A stretch of 64,000 nt of DNA from contig NC_086374.1 in the NCBI RefSeq assembly GCF_036588685.1, forward strand, positions 72,848,457 through 72,912,456. Reading direction: 5' to 3'. The notes below the pieces were generated by a model. The model searched no databases. It was not told the origin of the DNA and worked only from the letters and a program-made list of their open reading frames with translations. This stretch comes from Mytilus trossulus (lineage: Eukaryota; Mollusca; Bivalvia; Mytilida; Mytilidae). The translations under genes and the position numbers were made by a program. The first letter of the stretch is position 1; every line of letters starts with the position of its first letter. Shown piece after piece: positions 37,501 to 49,200 of the stretch.

Positions 37501-39799
37501 AGAATCTCAAATTTAATCAAAATAATAAAGCATGTATTTTTCTTTTTGTGGTTTAAAGATTCTTCAGATAAGTAAAATGCTGAAAAAATATAATAAACAG
37601 ATGTAAACAATACCAAATTTTCACATTATTTTTTCCAAATGGTCACAAAGCTTCAAATTTGCAATTTATTTAATGAAAAATGCACGAAAAAACAAAACTA
37701 CCCATAACACTTCAGTTTTGTACATTTCATGAGCAGAAGATTATATAATTTAGTCAAATACAAACTTATAACCCCATCAAAGTTTCGTACGTAACATAAA
37801 TTTCAAACAAAACAACCAAAAACTGACAAAAAAGACTCATTTTTGCAAGAGTTATCTCCCCTTCAAATGTTAATTTCCATAGGAATTAGAAATGCTGATT
37901 TTGAGTTTTCCTCAAGTTTGACTTTTTTCTGTGTATATAAAGGCCATAATAATATAGATTAGAACTAAATCAATTTCTGTTGCGATTAGTTTGAGGTTAA
38001 ATCTTAGTTTGACTGGACTATAAAGAATTGACCACCTAACTTAAGGGGGGCATTACTTTTTTCTAAAAAATATTTTAATTTTGATCCCAAATTTTATGAG
38101 AAAAAATATGTTGTGGTCTAGCATATAACATAATAATGTTCTGATGCCTGTATTTCTGGATACCGTATATAATCATCTACATGTAACTTGAAAATAAATG
38201 AAAATAGTTGGGTGATACATGTATGTATACAGCGTTCAAACCCAGTGTCTTGCCTATTTTTGCTGTAAATCGCAGGCTCAACAACAATGAGGAAAAAAAT
38301 CAATAAAAAATGTTCCTCTTGTTACTATTTTATGATTGTAAGAAAATCTAAGTCCATTTAAAAGTAAATTACAGAAAAAAAACGAGTAATCTTTTTACAA
38401 ACTTTACTTCTGGTTACAATCTTATGATCATAAATAAGCTTCTGTCCAAGTTTGGTACAAACCCAGGATAGTTTAAGAAAGTTATTTAAATTTTAAAAAC
38501 TTTAAGTACAGAGTGAATGTAATGGTTCCCTGCAGAAAAAACTAAGTCTATTTATAAGTAAAATACGAAAAAAATGGAATTTTATTTTTACAAAATTTAC
38601 TTCTGGATATTATCTTATGATCATAAACAAGCTTCTGTCCAACTTTGGTACAAACCCAGGATAGTTTGAGAAAGTTATTAAAATTCTAAAAACTTTAACC
38701 AGAGTGAATGTTTTGTTTCCCCTCAGAAAAAAACTAAGTCCATTTATAGTAAAATACAGAAAAAATGGAATTTTATTTTTACAAAATTCACTACTGGATA
38801 CTATCTTATGATCATAAACAAGCTTCTGTCCAACTTTGGTACAAACCCAGGATAGTTTGAGAAAGTTATTAAAATTCTAAAAACTTTAACCACAGAGTGA
38901 ATGTTTTGTTTCCCCGCAGAAAAACTAAGTCCATTTATAGTAAAATACGGAAAAAATGGAATTTTATTTTTACAAAATTTACTTCTGGATACTATCTAAT
39001 GATCATAAACAAGCTTCTGTCAAAGTTTGGTAGAAATCCAGTATAGTTTAAGAAAGTTATTAAAATTTCAAAAACTTTAACCACAGAGTGAATATTTGTT
39101 GACGCCGCAGACGACACCGACGACGACGGAATGTAGGATCGCTTAGTCTCGCTTTATCGACTAAAGTCGAAGGCTTGACAAAAAGTAATTGAAGTCTGAA
39201 TGAGTCCGACCATAGATTTTCAGGTCCCTTCAGGTCTTTACATTTCTTATTTCAGGTCCAACTTTTGGCATCAAAAACTTATTTTTAATTTAAAACATTT
39301 TAATGAAATATGGATATCAACAATTAATAAGATTCCAACTTGAAAAAATTCCATCCAATAATGAAAAAAGTTCTTGCAATTTGAAAAGTTTAGTAGTATA
39401 TTTTCAAGTCTTTTCATGTCCAGTTTCAGGTTTTTAGTGTAACCCCTTGTTACCTTGTTTTCTTACCTCTAACTTGGCATATCTTATCCAAACCAAGCAC
39501 AAATAGTTCTTATCTGATGCTTTACTCTTTGGTTTACATGATAAAGCTGATGTTGATCTCAGAGTTTCGGACACGAATCCCTTTAAATACACATTTTGTT
39601 CTTTATTGGTGAATGTAAACACTCCTGTAGAGAAGTCAAACCTGACATCTCCTATGTTCGCCTCAACAACACCGTTTGCATATAATGGTGTTACTTTAGG
39701 TTTCAATGCCGCTAGTATATATAGAATAACTATAACGGCAGTTGTTAAAATTCCTAAGATCTTAAATAACTTAATTTTTCTATTTCGTGAGAAACGCAT
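31295..39799 (-). CDS. MYORG-like: GH31 glycosidase, MYORG-like, with His at the nucleophile position
   Basis: Three exons (39799-39467, 34657-33211, 31563-31295) join in phase to 682 residues, near the family's roughly 700. It is a type II membrane protein: basic cytoplasmic start (MRFSRNRKIK), one transmembrane helix at about residues 12-32, then a lumenal GH31 barrel. Family landmarks: HDCFTLRGPHHWFGG, ERFWINSN, SAYGNFDF, GWYGGLVAILDF, SRDSTW, GILGYPYVIPDVIGGN, YIRWLQVATYLPVMKFSIPP and PIIRPLWWVSP...GETLLVAPVLSPG. Known MYORG acts as an alpha-galactosidase-type hydrolase of the secretory pathway. Here the family's FKFDAGE nucleophile motif reads FTFHGCE (His codon 33704-33706), and the IDD substrate-site motif reads IYE. 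The acid/base Asp in RDS (codon 33533-33535) is kept. Loss of normal hydrolysis is an inference. The start is uncertain: the frame opens at an ATG at 39910, but the added 37 residues include a polypyrimidine tract and CAACTAG that look like a 3' splice site. Confidence 0.9.
32745..33085 (+). repeat. dispersed repeat in MYORG-like intron 2
   Basis: Starts GTTTAACCCTGCCAAATTCC with CCCATGTCAGGAGCCTG, and ends GTTGTCTCATTGGCAATCAT followed by TCCACATCTTCTTTTTAT. This is a widespread mussel repeat. Related ends occur at 46545-46735, 61505-61590 and 63885-63955. Confidence 0.7.
33211..34657 (-). CDS. MYORG-like: MYORG-like gene, exon 2 (catalytic barrel)
   Basis: Acceptor TATATATTTACAG|GTG, donor TATG|GTAAAA. 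It starts in phase 0 and ends in phase 1, with 482 full codons. The exon carries almost the whole GH31 catalytic domain, including both positions expected to bear catalytic acids. Confidence 0.9.
34686..34718. repeat. G/C-run tract close to the exon 2 acceptor
   Basis: Four G runs of 4-6 on the plus strand, so C runs in the minus-strand pre-mRNA, 26-58 nt upstream of the MYORG-like exon 2 acceptor. Confidence 0.75.
34938..35156. mobile_element. palindromic MITE, copy 1 (in MYORG-like intron 1)
   Basis: The ends ACTGTAGATTCATT and AATGAATCCACAGT are inverted, as are ACCAATTTTTGTGGGTTTCG and the CACGAAAATTGATAC block inside them. A second copy lies at 58984-59196. Confidence 0.85.
35610..36080. 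repeat. A-rich degenerate repeat
   Basis: Units of about 60-75 bases built on ACAAATAAAAAATACTT, AGAAACAAAATCAAAACATA and CAAACCTGAA, with almost no C or G. It forms a phenylalanine-rich frame on the other strand that is not a gene. Confidence 0.8.
38345..39185 (+). repeat. four ~191-bp tandem units ending in a hairpin
   Basis: CATAAACAAGCTTCTGTCC recurs at about 38430, 38623, 38814 and 39005, followed each time by a GTACAAACCCAGGATAGTTT-like segment. The last unit runs into GACGACACCGACGACGACGG and the hairpin TCGACTAAAGTCGA, a terminus I know from mussel repeats. It lies in MYORG-like intron 1. Confidence 0.85.
39467..39799 (-). CDS. MYORG-like: MYORG-like gene, exon 1 (coding part)
   Basis: Encodes the cytoplasmic tail, membrane anchor and the start of the lumenal domain (GDVRFDFSTGVFTFTNKEQ). 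The donor is GAG|GTAAGA, phase 0. ATG at 39799 is preferred; 39910 is the alternative. If the acceptor-like CAACTAG at 39859-39865 is used, there is a 5' UTR exon further upstream. Confidence 0.75.
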
Positions 39800-39910
39800 T
39801 TTTATTTTCACTGGAGGCAACCATTTTCTGTAAACACATGTAACCTTCCGGGTTTTAGGTCTAGTTGAAAACCAAAAAGAAAAATAATTACCTTTTCCAA
39901 AAATATGCAT

Positions 39911-40181
39911 TTCATGAATGTAAATTTATTTGTTTTCTGGCCATTATCTAATCATAACATATTCTTTTAATTTATTCTGTCTAATAATGAATGTGTTTTC
40001 GAACAATATGAATAAACAGTTTCTTAAAAATAAAATGGGTAATTACGGTAATCTAAAAATAGCTTTAAGGTTAGTCACGTGACAGGTAAAAAAACATAAG
40101 AGGAACCATACCTCGTTACGATTAAACGTCAAGCGGGAATACAAGTAGGTGCACTTGTGCTGCTGTAAAATAGTCAAAGCT
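39911..40181. promoter_or_regulatory. shared divergent promoter region
   Basis: Only about 0.3-0.4 kb separates the MYORG-like start (minus) from the first coding exon candidate of the rhomboid gene (plus). The half next to the rhomboid gene is less AT-rich than the rest of the window. Head-to-head spacing this short is consistent with a bidirectional promoter. No TATA box in a compelling position is seen. Confidence 0.45.
40074..40083. promoter_or_regulatory. E-box palindrome GTCACGTGAC
   Basis: A perfect ten-base palindrome with the CACGTG core, identical to the consensus I know for MiT/TFE (CLEAR) and USF sites. It lies 108 bases before the rhomboid ATG and 275 bases before the MYORG-like ATG. 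Occupancy is not shown. Confidence 0.45.
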
Positions 40182-40274
40182 ATGGGTCGCTGGGGAAATG
40201 CCCGGCTTGTCCGACGTGACAGTCCAACTTTTGAGGATGTTGAGCTCCGTTCAAACCGAAGATTGATCGAACAG
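40182..40274 (+). CDS. RHBDL3-like: rhomboid gene, candidate first coding exon
   Basis: 31 codons (MGRWGNARLVRRDSPTFEDV... ending RRLIEQ) with a strong start context (G at -3 and +4) and a canonical CAG|GTAAAC donor in phase 0. It can join in frame to the exon beginning at 48562, or directly to the microexon at 53513 as an alternative N-terminus. Assignment to the rhomboid gene rests on strand, phase and position only. Confidence 0.5.
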
Positions 40275-43200
40275 GTAAACCATAAAATTACAATAATGTA
40301 AAAATGTTCACCCAAGGTATTAGTTTTAGTGTTTTTAAAGCACCAGAGCATTTATTCAGCAGGGTTTGTATTCACAAATATCCCTCCAAATATGTAGTAT
40401 AACACTTCAATTAACTTAATTATATTTAGAAGCACTTATTTATTGACATATTTCACTTGCCACAATTTTTTAGCAAGAGTTATTTCCCTTGACACAATCT
40501 TGGAACAAATCTAGCAGTTAGTTATCATCATAGCTGGATTTTCATGTGTCACAATTTTCAAGCAATAGTTATTTCCTTTGACACAATCTTGGAAAAGACC
40601 TAGACGTTAGTTATGATCATAACTGGATAACAAATAAAAATAAGTTTTTTACTTGATTTATTTAATATAGGCATTTACTCCTCAGTTCTACCTTATTTAT
40701 AGATGTAAAAGTGATACATGAGGGTAGAAATGACGTTTAACATCAGGCTTCAAACGGTAATTTCAGCTACTGCCATTGTCAAATTGGTTAAAATCTCATC
40801 ATGTTTCGTCAGAGTTCTTAAAATATTTTCATCAACTTGATTCGTGAAGATCAGTAGATTTTTTTTATCGTCTAATAAAGTGTTTTGTCATCATGCACCA
40901 AAAAATACTGAAACGTTTTGACAGTTATATGCCAAGAAGGTACCCCCATTACAACCCTCATGCATTTATGGTTCAACAATGGTCAGATGCAAAATAAATG
41001 CAGAAAAAAAAATGTTTGAAGTCAACTGACAGCTCAATGCTTGTATTCAATGCTTGTATTCATTCTTTGTGCAGGAGGCAAAATTTGTTTTGGTTTTATT
41101 TTGTGTATTATTTATCTTGTGTTGCTTCTTGCTGATATCAAAAGATTATAAAAAATAACTTTCATTTATATCAGTTGGACTGAAATTTATGCACATGATT
41201 TTGATGCATTTCAGTTTTCCTAATGAATTAAGCCTGTAATAAAGAATTCTTCAAAACAAAAACTTGTAAATGTTCTTTTGTTAATATAATTGTTAGTTTT
41301 ATAATCAATAAAAGACCAATAGCAAATAAATATGTCATATAACTAAAGTTTTCAATGTAAGAAGTTACACAATTTGTCACTGAAACTTTATTTAAAGAGT
41401 GCATTTGTCATTTGAAAATATTAAAAATCTATTCAAGTTTGTCCATCATCAGAAAAAAAAGTCAATTATGTGCGCCATTATGACGTCATTTAACATATAG
41501 AGTCTGAGAGGATCGCCTCATCCCTGCACTACTTACGTTCATCAAGCGTCTTAGTGATCGTAACTGTACAGGATAAAGTAGAAGTAATGTTTGTTCTGTA
41601 GGTACTTACATGTAATGCTGACTGTCATTTATGAGAATTTAATTTGCTGAATTATTGGTGCAATATAGCTGCAGCATCATAGTTTTTGATGACACCCTTA
41701 AATGCATGCATGATGTTCAATTAAACCAGAGATTTTGACAGAAATGCATCCAACTTGAAAGTTGTCTATTGAAATACAATTCAGCATCAAATATTTTAAA
41801 AGTAAAACCACAAATAACTGAACTCTGAGGAAAAACTCAAATGGAAAGTCTCAATTGTATGGCATAATCAAAATGGTTTTGCTTAGATACTGGTTTGACC
41901 TATGACATATGGTTTAGTTGGTGTTTGTTAACTTCTACAAAAATGTGTATAACAGTTTATCATCTTATAACTTTTTGTTAAAGATCTGATTCTACACCTA
42001 CAACAATCTTTCATTGAATACATTAATAGAAAAGGAGTGTTTCTTATTAACATAAAATGCATGAATGACTAAAACTGGATTTGTAGGAATCTAGTAGTAA
42101 ATTGATTCTATTGGAAAGGTTAATATTTGTTATGTTGAGAAATTTTTCGTAGATATTTGTAAATTAAGGAAGAAATTGTCAATGAGACAATTTTTTTTAA
42201 TTTAATTATGTGATCAGTTGTATTGCCCTTTTGTGAGTCATCAGGAACACATATATTGTTAGATATACTGTTCCCAGGAGTCATACATTTTTTCATACAG
42301 GAAATATTTGGACAAAAAGTATCAATCAAAAAATGAAAGAAAACTTTTCAAGGGCTGATTTTGTGTGTCAGAAAGTTCATTCATATTTACATCCCATATA
42401 TATATATGATGTCCATGTTTTGTGGAGTGAGGAACTTGTAAATCAGTGGACAATAAGTTCTAGAGTTATTTCCCTTATCATAGACATTGAAATTTTGTAT
42501 AACAAAAGTAAATTTAAAGGATGCATAATTTATGGATTAAAATGCATTTCAATTATATAACAAAAAGTGTTTAATCTCATTAGTTAAAAATAAGTATCAA
42601 TAAGGTGTATGCCTCAGAATTCATGGTTCACTGAGGCTGAACATGGACACAGTGCAAGAAGGAAAGAGTTGATATCAAAATCTATTCTTGTTGAATTTAC
42701 ATTTTTTTAGTCTAGGAGAAAAGGCTTTAAAATCATATTTTCACCATCTATTTTTAATGTTTTATATATATATTTTTTTAACAGTTCAACTGATTTATTT
42801 AAGTTTGATATGGTTCTGAACAGCATTGTTTAAAGTGAGTGTTATAAACATAATATAGTCAAACTGTTAATAAGGATTAATGCATTAAAATTCATTAATT
42901 TCATATGGGGTTCTGTTGGGATTGTAATTTATATGAATATAAAGTTCTTTCACATTTTGTTTATATATTCTGATATAAAGAATAAAAATAAACAATATTT
43001 TCTTTCATAACTAAAAGAAATACTGTATAAATGAAATTTATTGATATTTAATCATAAAAACAATCCACCCATTGAGATTCCATATCAGTTTAATCAAGGG
43101 TCCCCTTTATTTTCACCTCTGTGTATTACACCTAGGAAACAAGTAGTTTTTTACCTGGACATATTTTTTATTTTGTATAATTAAAAATTGATGGACTACT

Positions 43201-46200
43201 GGCCACAATGACAACTATTTCACCATGTAAGTAAAAGTAATGGTCAGTTTTATCCCTCTTTTGTGGCATTTTATGTTGTTCTTAAAATTGGCTAGAAGGA
43301 GTAAGCATCGTAAATATTATTACTGATATATACTTCAAATTCTTTTTGATCCTTTGTTAATAGTGTAAAAATATTTTTATAATTGATTTGACATTGTTTT
43401 TACAACATGACCCAGATTGACATATTTATAACATATAGTTTACATGCCTTTAAGCTATTTTTTTTACAAATTTATTGGTAGGGGAAATCTTAAGGCATAT
43501 TAATTATTTGTCCTGAAGAAGAGTTAAAATAATTTGCATCCATTGTTTGACATCATATAGAAACATATAAAGCATATCAGAGACATATATATTAGTATGT
43601 ATCTGGCTATATATCTTAACATCCAAATAGCCATGTCCTATAAGAATATAAGATAAACACTAGTAGATTTTTAAAAAACAAACTCTTATTTTGCTAGTGG
43701 GTCTCTTTTGCTCTTCTTAATTGCAATCTTTTTATAATTCCCTTGATACAGTTCATTTAATTTAAACCCATATTTATACATGAATTGTTGGAAAATGCCA
43801 TATTACTACGTTAATTTCCTAAGCAAAATTGCAAGCTAAACATGTTACAGCATTTTGAGGCTACATGTATTTGAAGTCCCTTTTTGGGAAGAAAAACAAT
43901 GGATACACATTCAAAACCAAATTAGATTATTACGAACAAAACCTGTTTTTCTAGTTTGTTCAGAATTGTTTTTAACAGAAAAAAAACTTTATACATATGT
44001 AAATGTATATAAATTAAAATGCTTACTTATTTTAGTCAAAATAACTGTTTTAAAAAAAGTTCCATATCTGTACGAGGGTCAAATATTTCACATGTTTCCA
44101 AGTTATATTTTGTGGGTAAATTTCCCCCTTAATTGTAGCTATAATATTCTAATGTCAAATGTATTAAACAACGTAAATCATCTGGATCAAACAACAATAA
44201 AAAAAACTCTTGAAAAAAAACCTGATATTTTTCTTATGATAAATTTTTTGGTTTAATTTTCAATTTAGGATGTATTTTGTCAAATTTTTTGTCAGATACT
44301 TGGGCTTCTGAGATCAATATTATAAAGGGTAAAATACTTTGCTTCACAACACCCATTGTTTCCTACTTTGGTTTCTAAACTTATTAAAGTTGAAATTGAG
44401 CATTCCAATGTCCACACTGTCAAATGATTAATTACTTAAACATATATATGTTCATGTTTTTACAGATGAAACTAAAAAGAAATCAAACTTAGGAATACTA
44501 AAGCCATTAGAATGGAATGCTACTGGGTTTACATATTTATTGGTAATACAGTGTGACAGTTTGAACATTTTGTGCCATTGCATGCTGTGTTCATCATATG
44601 TTGATATCTGTGTTGGGTTTCTGGTCAAATCATTGAGAAAAAACACAAACAAATAACACAGAGGAAAGAAATTGTTCCTTGTTCGTAGAAACGTTTAAAA
44701 AAAAAAGATAAACTTTTGTGTTCTTGTCACAATAATACCTTATTTTACATGATATTTGATACTAGAGTCTAGACGTGATCAATATTGAGAATGTCAAAAC
44801 TGAAAATGAAAGGACCATGAATTCAACACTGATATCAACATTAAATTAAACCTAAATATTTCCCCTTGCCTAAAGAATGTTAAAATACAAATCAATTTAT
44901 TTTTTATACAGCCAAATATGATTTTGAGAAAACTGATACAGTTGGTTTCTTGGAGAGGGTGAGAATATGATTTAATTCATGTACATTGTAGTATTATCAA
45001 AGAGCTTACAATTAATTTGAATGTTTTGGATAAAGGTTCACCACACATAATCATATTATAGACTTTGTACAGTTGACACGAAAAAATTCTAATGAAAGGA
45101 AATGGTTAAAATTATGAAACAGTAAATATTTATTTGATGATTTTTTTGGGTATATTTTTCAAAATAATTCATGTAATTAAAAATTTTAGTTAAAGAGACA
45201 TAACCCAACCTGAATAGACCCTTAAAATGAAATTATGATCCTGTTTGGTGAACCATATAGGCTGAAGTAACAAATCTTCTTTTCTTCTACTTTTATCAAT
45301 TTCTTTGGCTGATATCTCAAGTTTTATAATCACAGGTGTAGTCATTGTTCATGAAAGATCTCCTCTAGTTCAGCCAATCTTAGTGATTATGTCCCACAAT
45401 GCAATTGTCTTTACAATCACTTTAGATTTTAACTGGAAGCTGATTGGTGTTATAGATATACAAATGTATCTAGATTTTAACATGTAGATATGTCTGCTAG
45501 ACTATCACTTGTTTGTATTATAGTCAATGCCTTGGACATCTATATCATTGGTTGTTTGTTCAATGTCCAGTGGCAAATATTTCATGCATTTTGTGTGAAG
45601 TTTTCATCTGACTTAAATGCAGGTTTACATTTTCATGATTCTATCCCCTATATAAATCAATACTTTTCCTTATTAAGTGACCTTTTGATTAAAAATACAT
45701 GTCTAAATATTTTGTAAATTTGATTCATCAATTGAACTGTTGTAAGATGTCTACTAGATGTGTCACATCTTATAATTACCTTGACATAATCTATATGATT
45801 CAATCATTGTATTGTTCTTATTAAGTTATGTTATTAGGTCAATTCTTTGGTTTCTAGGTATTAATAAGTATACTAATATATGTAAACTGATAATAAGTGG
45901 CTATAATATTACCTAACCAAAGTTTTACATTTAATTTTTATTTGGTCTCTTACATGCTGACAGTGGCGGATCCAGAACTTTTCTTAGGGTTGGGACTGGG
46001 CCCGCTGACTGGCCTTAAGGGGGGCTCCAGTCATGCTTCAGGGATTTTCTATATAGTCAACCAAATTTTTCCCACCTAAGGGGGGGGGGGGCAGGCCCCC
46101 TGGATCCGCCTATGGTAGGTACAACATCTTTGCATGTTCACATTTATTTTGTTTAGAAGTATAATGTACAAGGATTTGGATTACAGCATATATATTATTA

Positions 46201-49200
46201 TAATATCCATGTTCATTATCATCATGTTCTCTTACATACAATGTGTTTACATTCACTGTTTTCATACACTATTAGTGCTTGCATCTGTATGATAATTTAC
46301 TGTTTTGAGGGGAGGGTTCTAGAATTGAACTAAAATTTATAGACTGTGCTTCTGGTCATGACTTGAAGCCATTATTTATAACATTGACTTGATAATTCAT
46401 ATGGGACTTGACAACACAATTGTTCATATGGACTACCAACCCATTAACTATCTTCTCAACTTATAAACTTTGATATATATAGATAGCTTTAATATTAATG
46501 CTGTAGTTGGTTGCTGTCTGTCATATTTTTTTCATTTCATCCTTCTTTTTTTGGTTTCAATTGTTTCCCTTTTTGTCATGTAAAGGCAGTTAAACATGTA
46601 GCTGACTTAATTAAATGTATGAGTTTGCTTATTGTTGAAGGCAGTACAGTGTCAAATATTTGCTAAAATGCAAGTCATTGGGACTCGTGTGGATAATTGT
46701 CTCATTGGCAGTTTTACCAAATCTCATAATTTTTATTTCTATATATAGTCCGTATACATAATATTGAGAATGTTAAATTGATGAAAAGAATTCTCAGTAT
46801 TTGATCAAAAGAAGAACGCCTACCAATGTACTCAAATAAAAAAATGTTTTCAAGGACTTTTAAATGTTTAGTGTGTCAACAGTGTGTTTCCTTATGTATT
46901 AATCCATGTCTGTGTTCTGAATACTAACTGAATTAAACTGCTTTAACACTCATGAGTGTTACACTGCTTGTAGTGTGGTATTTGCACTGAATTGACATGT
47001 TTTTATATAGCTTAGCTTAATAGCTAGGATGTCCATATATTAAACTTAAAACATACTTGTACTTTCATTTCTCAGAATGTATAGTTAACAATAGACTGAT
47101 GAGGTTTTTTTGATTTACAAAATGTATACACAAGTCTGCCTTTACATAAATTAGATGTTGAAGATCAATACAATAATGTTTTGTCATTTTTTTACCTGTC
47201 TTCAAATGGAATCGGTAAAACTTCCAGGTAGTCCAGTGTGCCCACTTCCAAGCCAAACATATATTTATTTGTTCACCATAAAATTAAATTGCAATAACCT
47301 GAGTCTACAGTATTTGCAAAATTGACCTACCAATGTACTCTTTTACTTTCAATAGACTATGATTTAAAATTCAATATTATTGGATTTTTTTTTATTAAAA
47401 TTCAATGCTAAATATGTGAATTTTTTTAAATTCAATATGTGTGAAATTTAATTGTACACAAAAGTACCCACCAATCAGAATATTTCTTCAATGTTCATTA
47501 ACAACTGGAGTAATACTACTGACAAGTCGTGAGATGACAATGCATCTTTTCATTCTGATCAAGGATTTGAATAATGAATATTCCTTGATCTGATTAGATG
47601 ACATTAATCTTACATAACAATAAGAATTTGCAAGTGAAGAATTTAAAATGTGTATCTCTCAATCAGTGTTTAGAATTACATAATTATTTTTAACAGTATT
47701 ATCAGGTCTACCACGAATTGGTCATGCTTCAGTACCCACCCATTGTTCTCTCTGTGTATTTAATCCTGTGTGTTTTAAATCTTTATTTGTTCGTTTAAAC
47801 TTTCGGAGACCACAGGTTTTATTTGCCGGTCAATACAATTACATGTATGCTTGTTTGACCACTTTGCAACATTAGGCTGCATGTAGGACTACTGTTAATT
47901 GTAGAATTTCTTTTGTATGACCACATTTGATCGGCTGCCGTGACAATTTAAGCATACAGTGGAATTCGCTCATTTTGATTTTTTCTATGAAAAAAGGTAG
48001 GATTTTTTTTGCCACTTGAATGAATTTGTTTGAAGAATTGTTAATAAAATCTACATCTATTAAATGTTAAGTGCTAGAAAAATTACAATAAAAAAGCATT
48101 TAAATATATTCAGGGTGTAAAATCATCATGGGCACTCAAGATTTTTATTTTACCTGAGTGTGGTCACTTATTTTAACAATACAAACATTTAAATTTTGAC
48201 CTAAAAAGATATTGTTTACTGTTGAATAATAATATAAGTCTACAATATCAGTCGGCTCATTGATTAATTGGAATATATTATTTTTAATTTGATTAAGAGG
48301 TTCATGTTTATCAATAATTTATCGTTCACGGAAGACTTAATATAGGTGAAAATATATAGAACTTAACATAAGAGAAATAATGTCAAAATAGTGAATTCCA
48401 CTTTAAGCTTGAATTGATTTCCAATACCTTCATTTTTGGTGTCAGAAGATAGAACACAGCATTGTAGAAGATTGTCAGAATAGATTTATTTTGTAATTCT
48501 TATATGGAGTCTGGATATCTTTGTGCAAGATTTGAAAAGTAGAATTTTTCGTATTTAGTAGCTTTATATCAAAACTATGGAATATCGCCAATCTAGATCT
48601 GAAATATATCTCCAACCAGAAATAGGTAATTACCGCCAGCCTCGTTCAGAAATGCGTGTTTCTGGTCGGTCTTACAGACAACCTAAGCAAAGAACAGTGC
48701 AGTATGTTACAAGGGAACAACCCAGATATATTGTTAGACAAAATGAGGAATTATCACCACAATATGTGGTCAGAGAGAGGAGTAGGTCACCATATACGAT
48801 AAGTAATGGTCAATCTCCGCAATATGTGGTCAGGGAAAGGAGTAGATCTCCATATATGATAAACAATGGTCAATCGCCTCAATATGTGGTACGAGAAAGG
48901 AGTAGATCTCCATATATGATAAGTAATGGTCAAACTCCTCAATATGTGGTCAGGGAAAGGAGTAGATCTCCATATATGATAAGTAACGGTCAATCTCCGC
49001 AATATGTGGTCAGAGAAAGGAGTAGGTCACCATACATGATTACTAATGGGGACTCCATTTCACCTCGCTATATAACAGAAAATCCATATGCTGTGAAAGA
49101 TAGAAATATTCTTCTGTCAAATGGAAATACACGTTATGTAAGCAGATATCAACCTAGGCCCCTTACAGAAATGGAGTTAGATATGTACAAGGTATACTAT

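Larger units (their letters stand above)
40275..48561 (+). other. long rhomboid intron (if the first exon is correct)
   Basis: AT-rich, with no supported exon. It holds an 89-bp tandem duplication (40440-40640), a TGACGTCA palindrome (41481), a short transposon (45961-46115) and a dispersed repeat (46545-46735). The 133-codon frame at 43855-44256 starts at TTG and has AT-driven composition. Confidence 0.45.

Noticed and set aside
40043-40351. 102-codon minus-strand frame over the rhomboid first exon
   Set aside because: No recognisable feature. If transcribed it is more likely untranslated leader of the MYORG-like gene.
43855-44256. 133-codon plus-strand frame
   Set aside because: Starts at TTG, composition follows AT-rich DNA, no motif, no exon borders.
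48787-49002. Minus-strand 71-codon repeat frame
   Set aside because: Shadow of the plus-strand coding minisatellite, whose frame extends beyond it and joins real exons.
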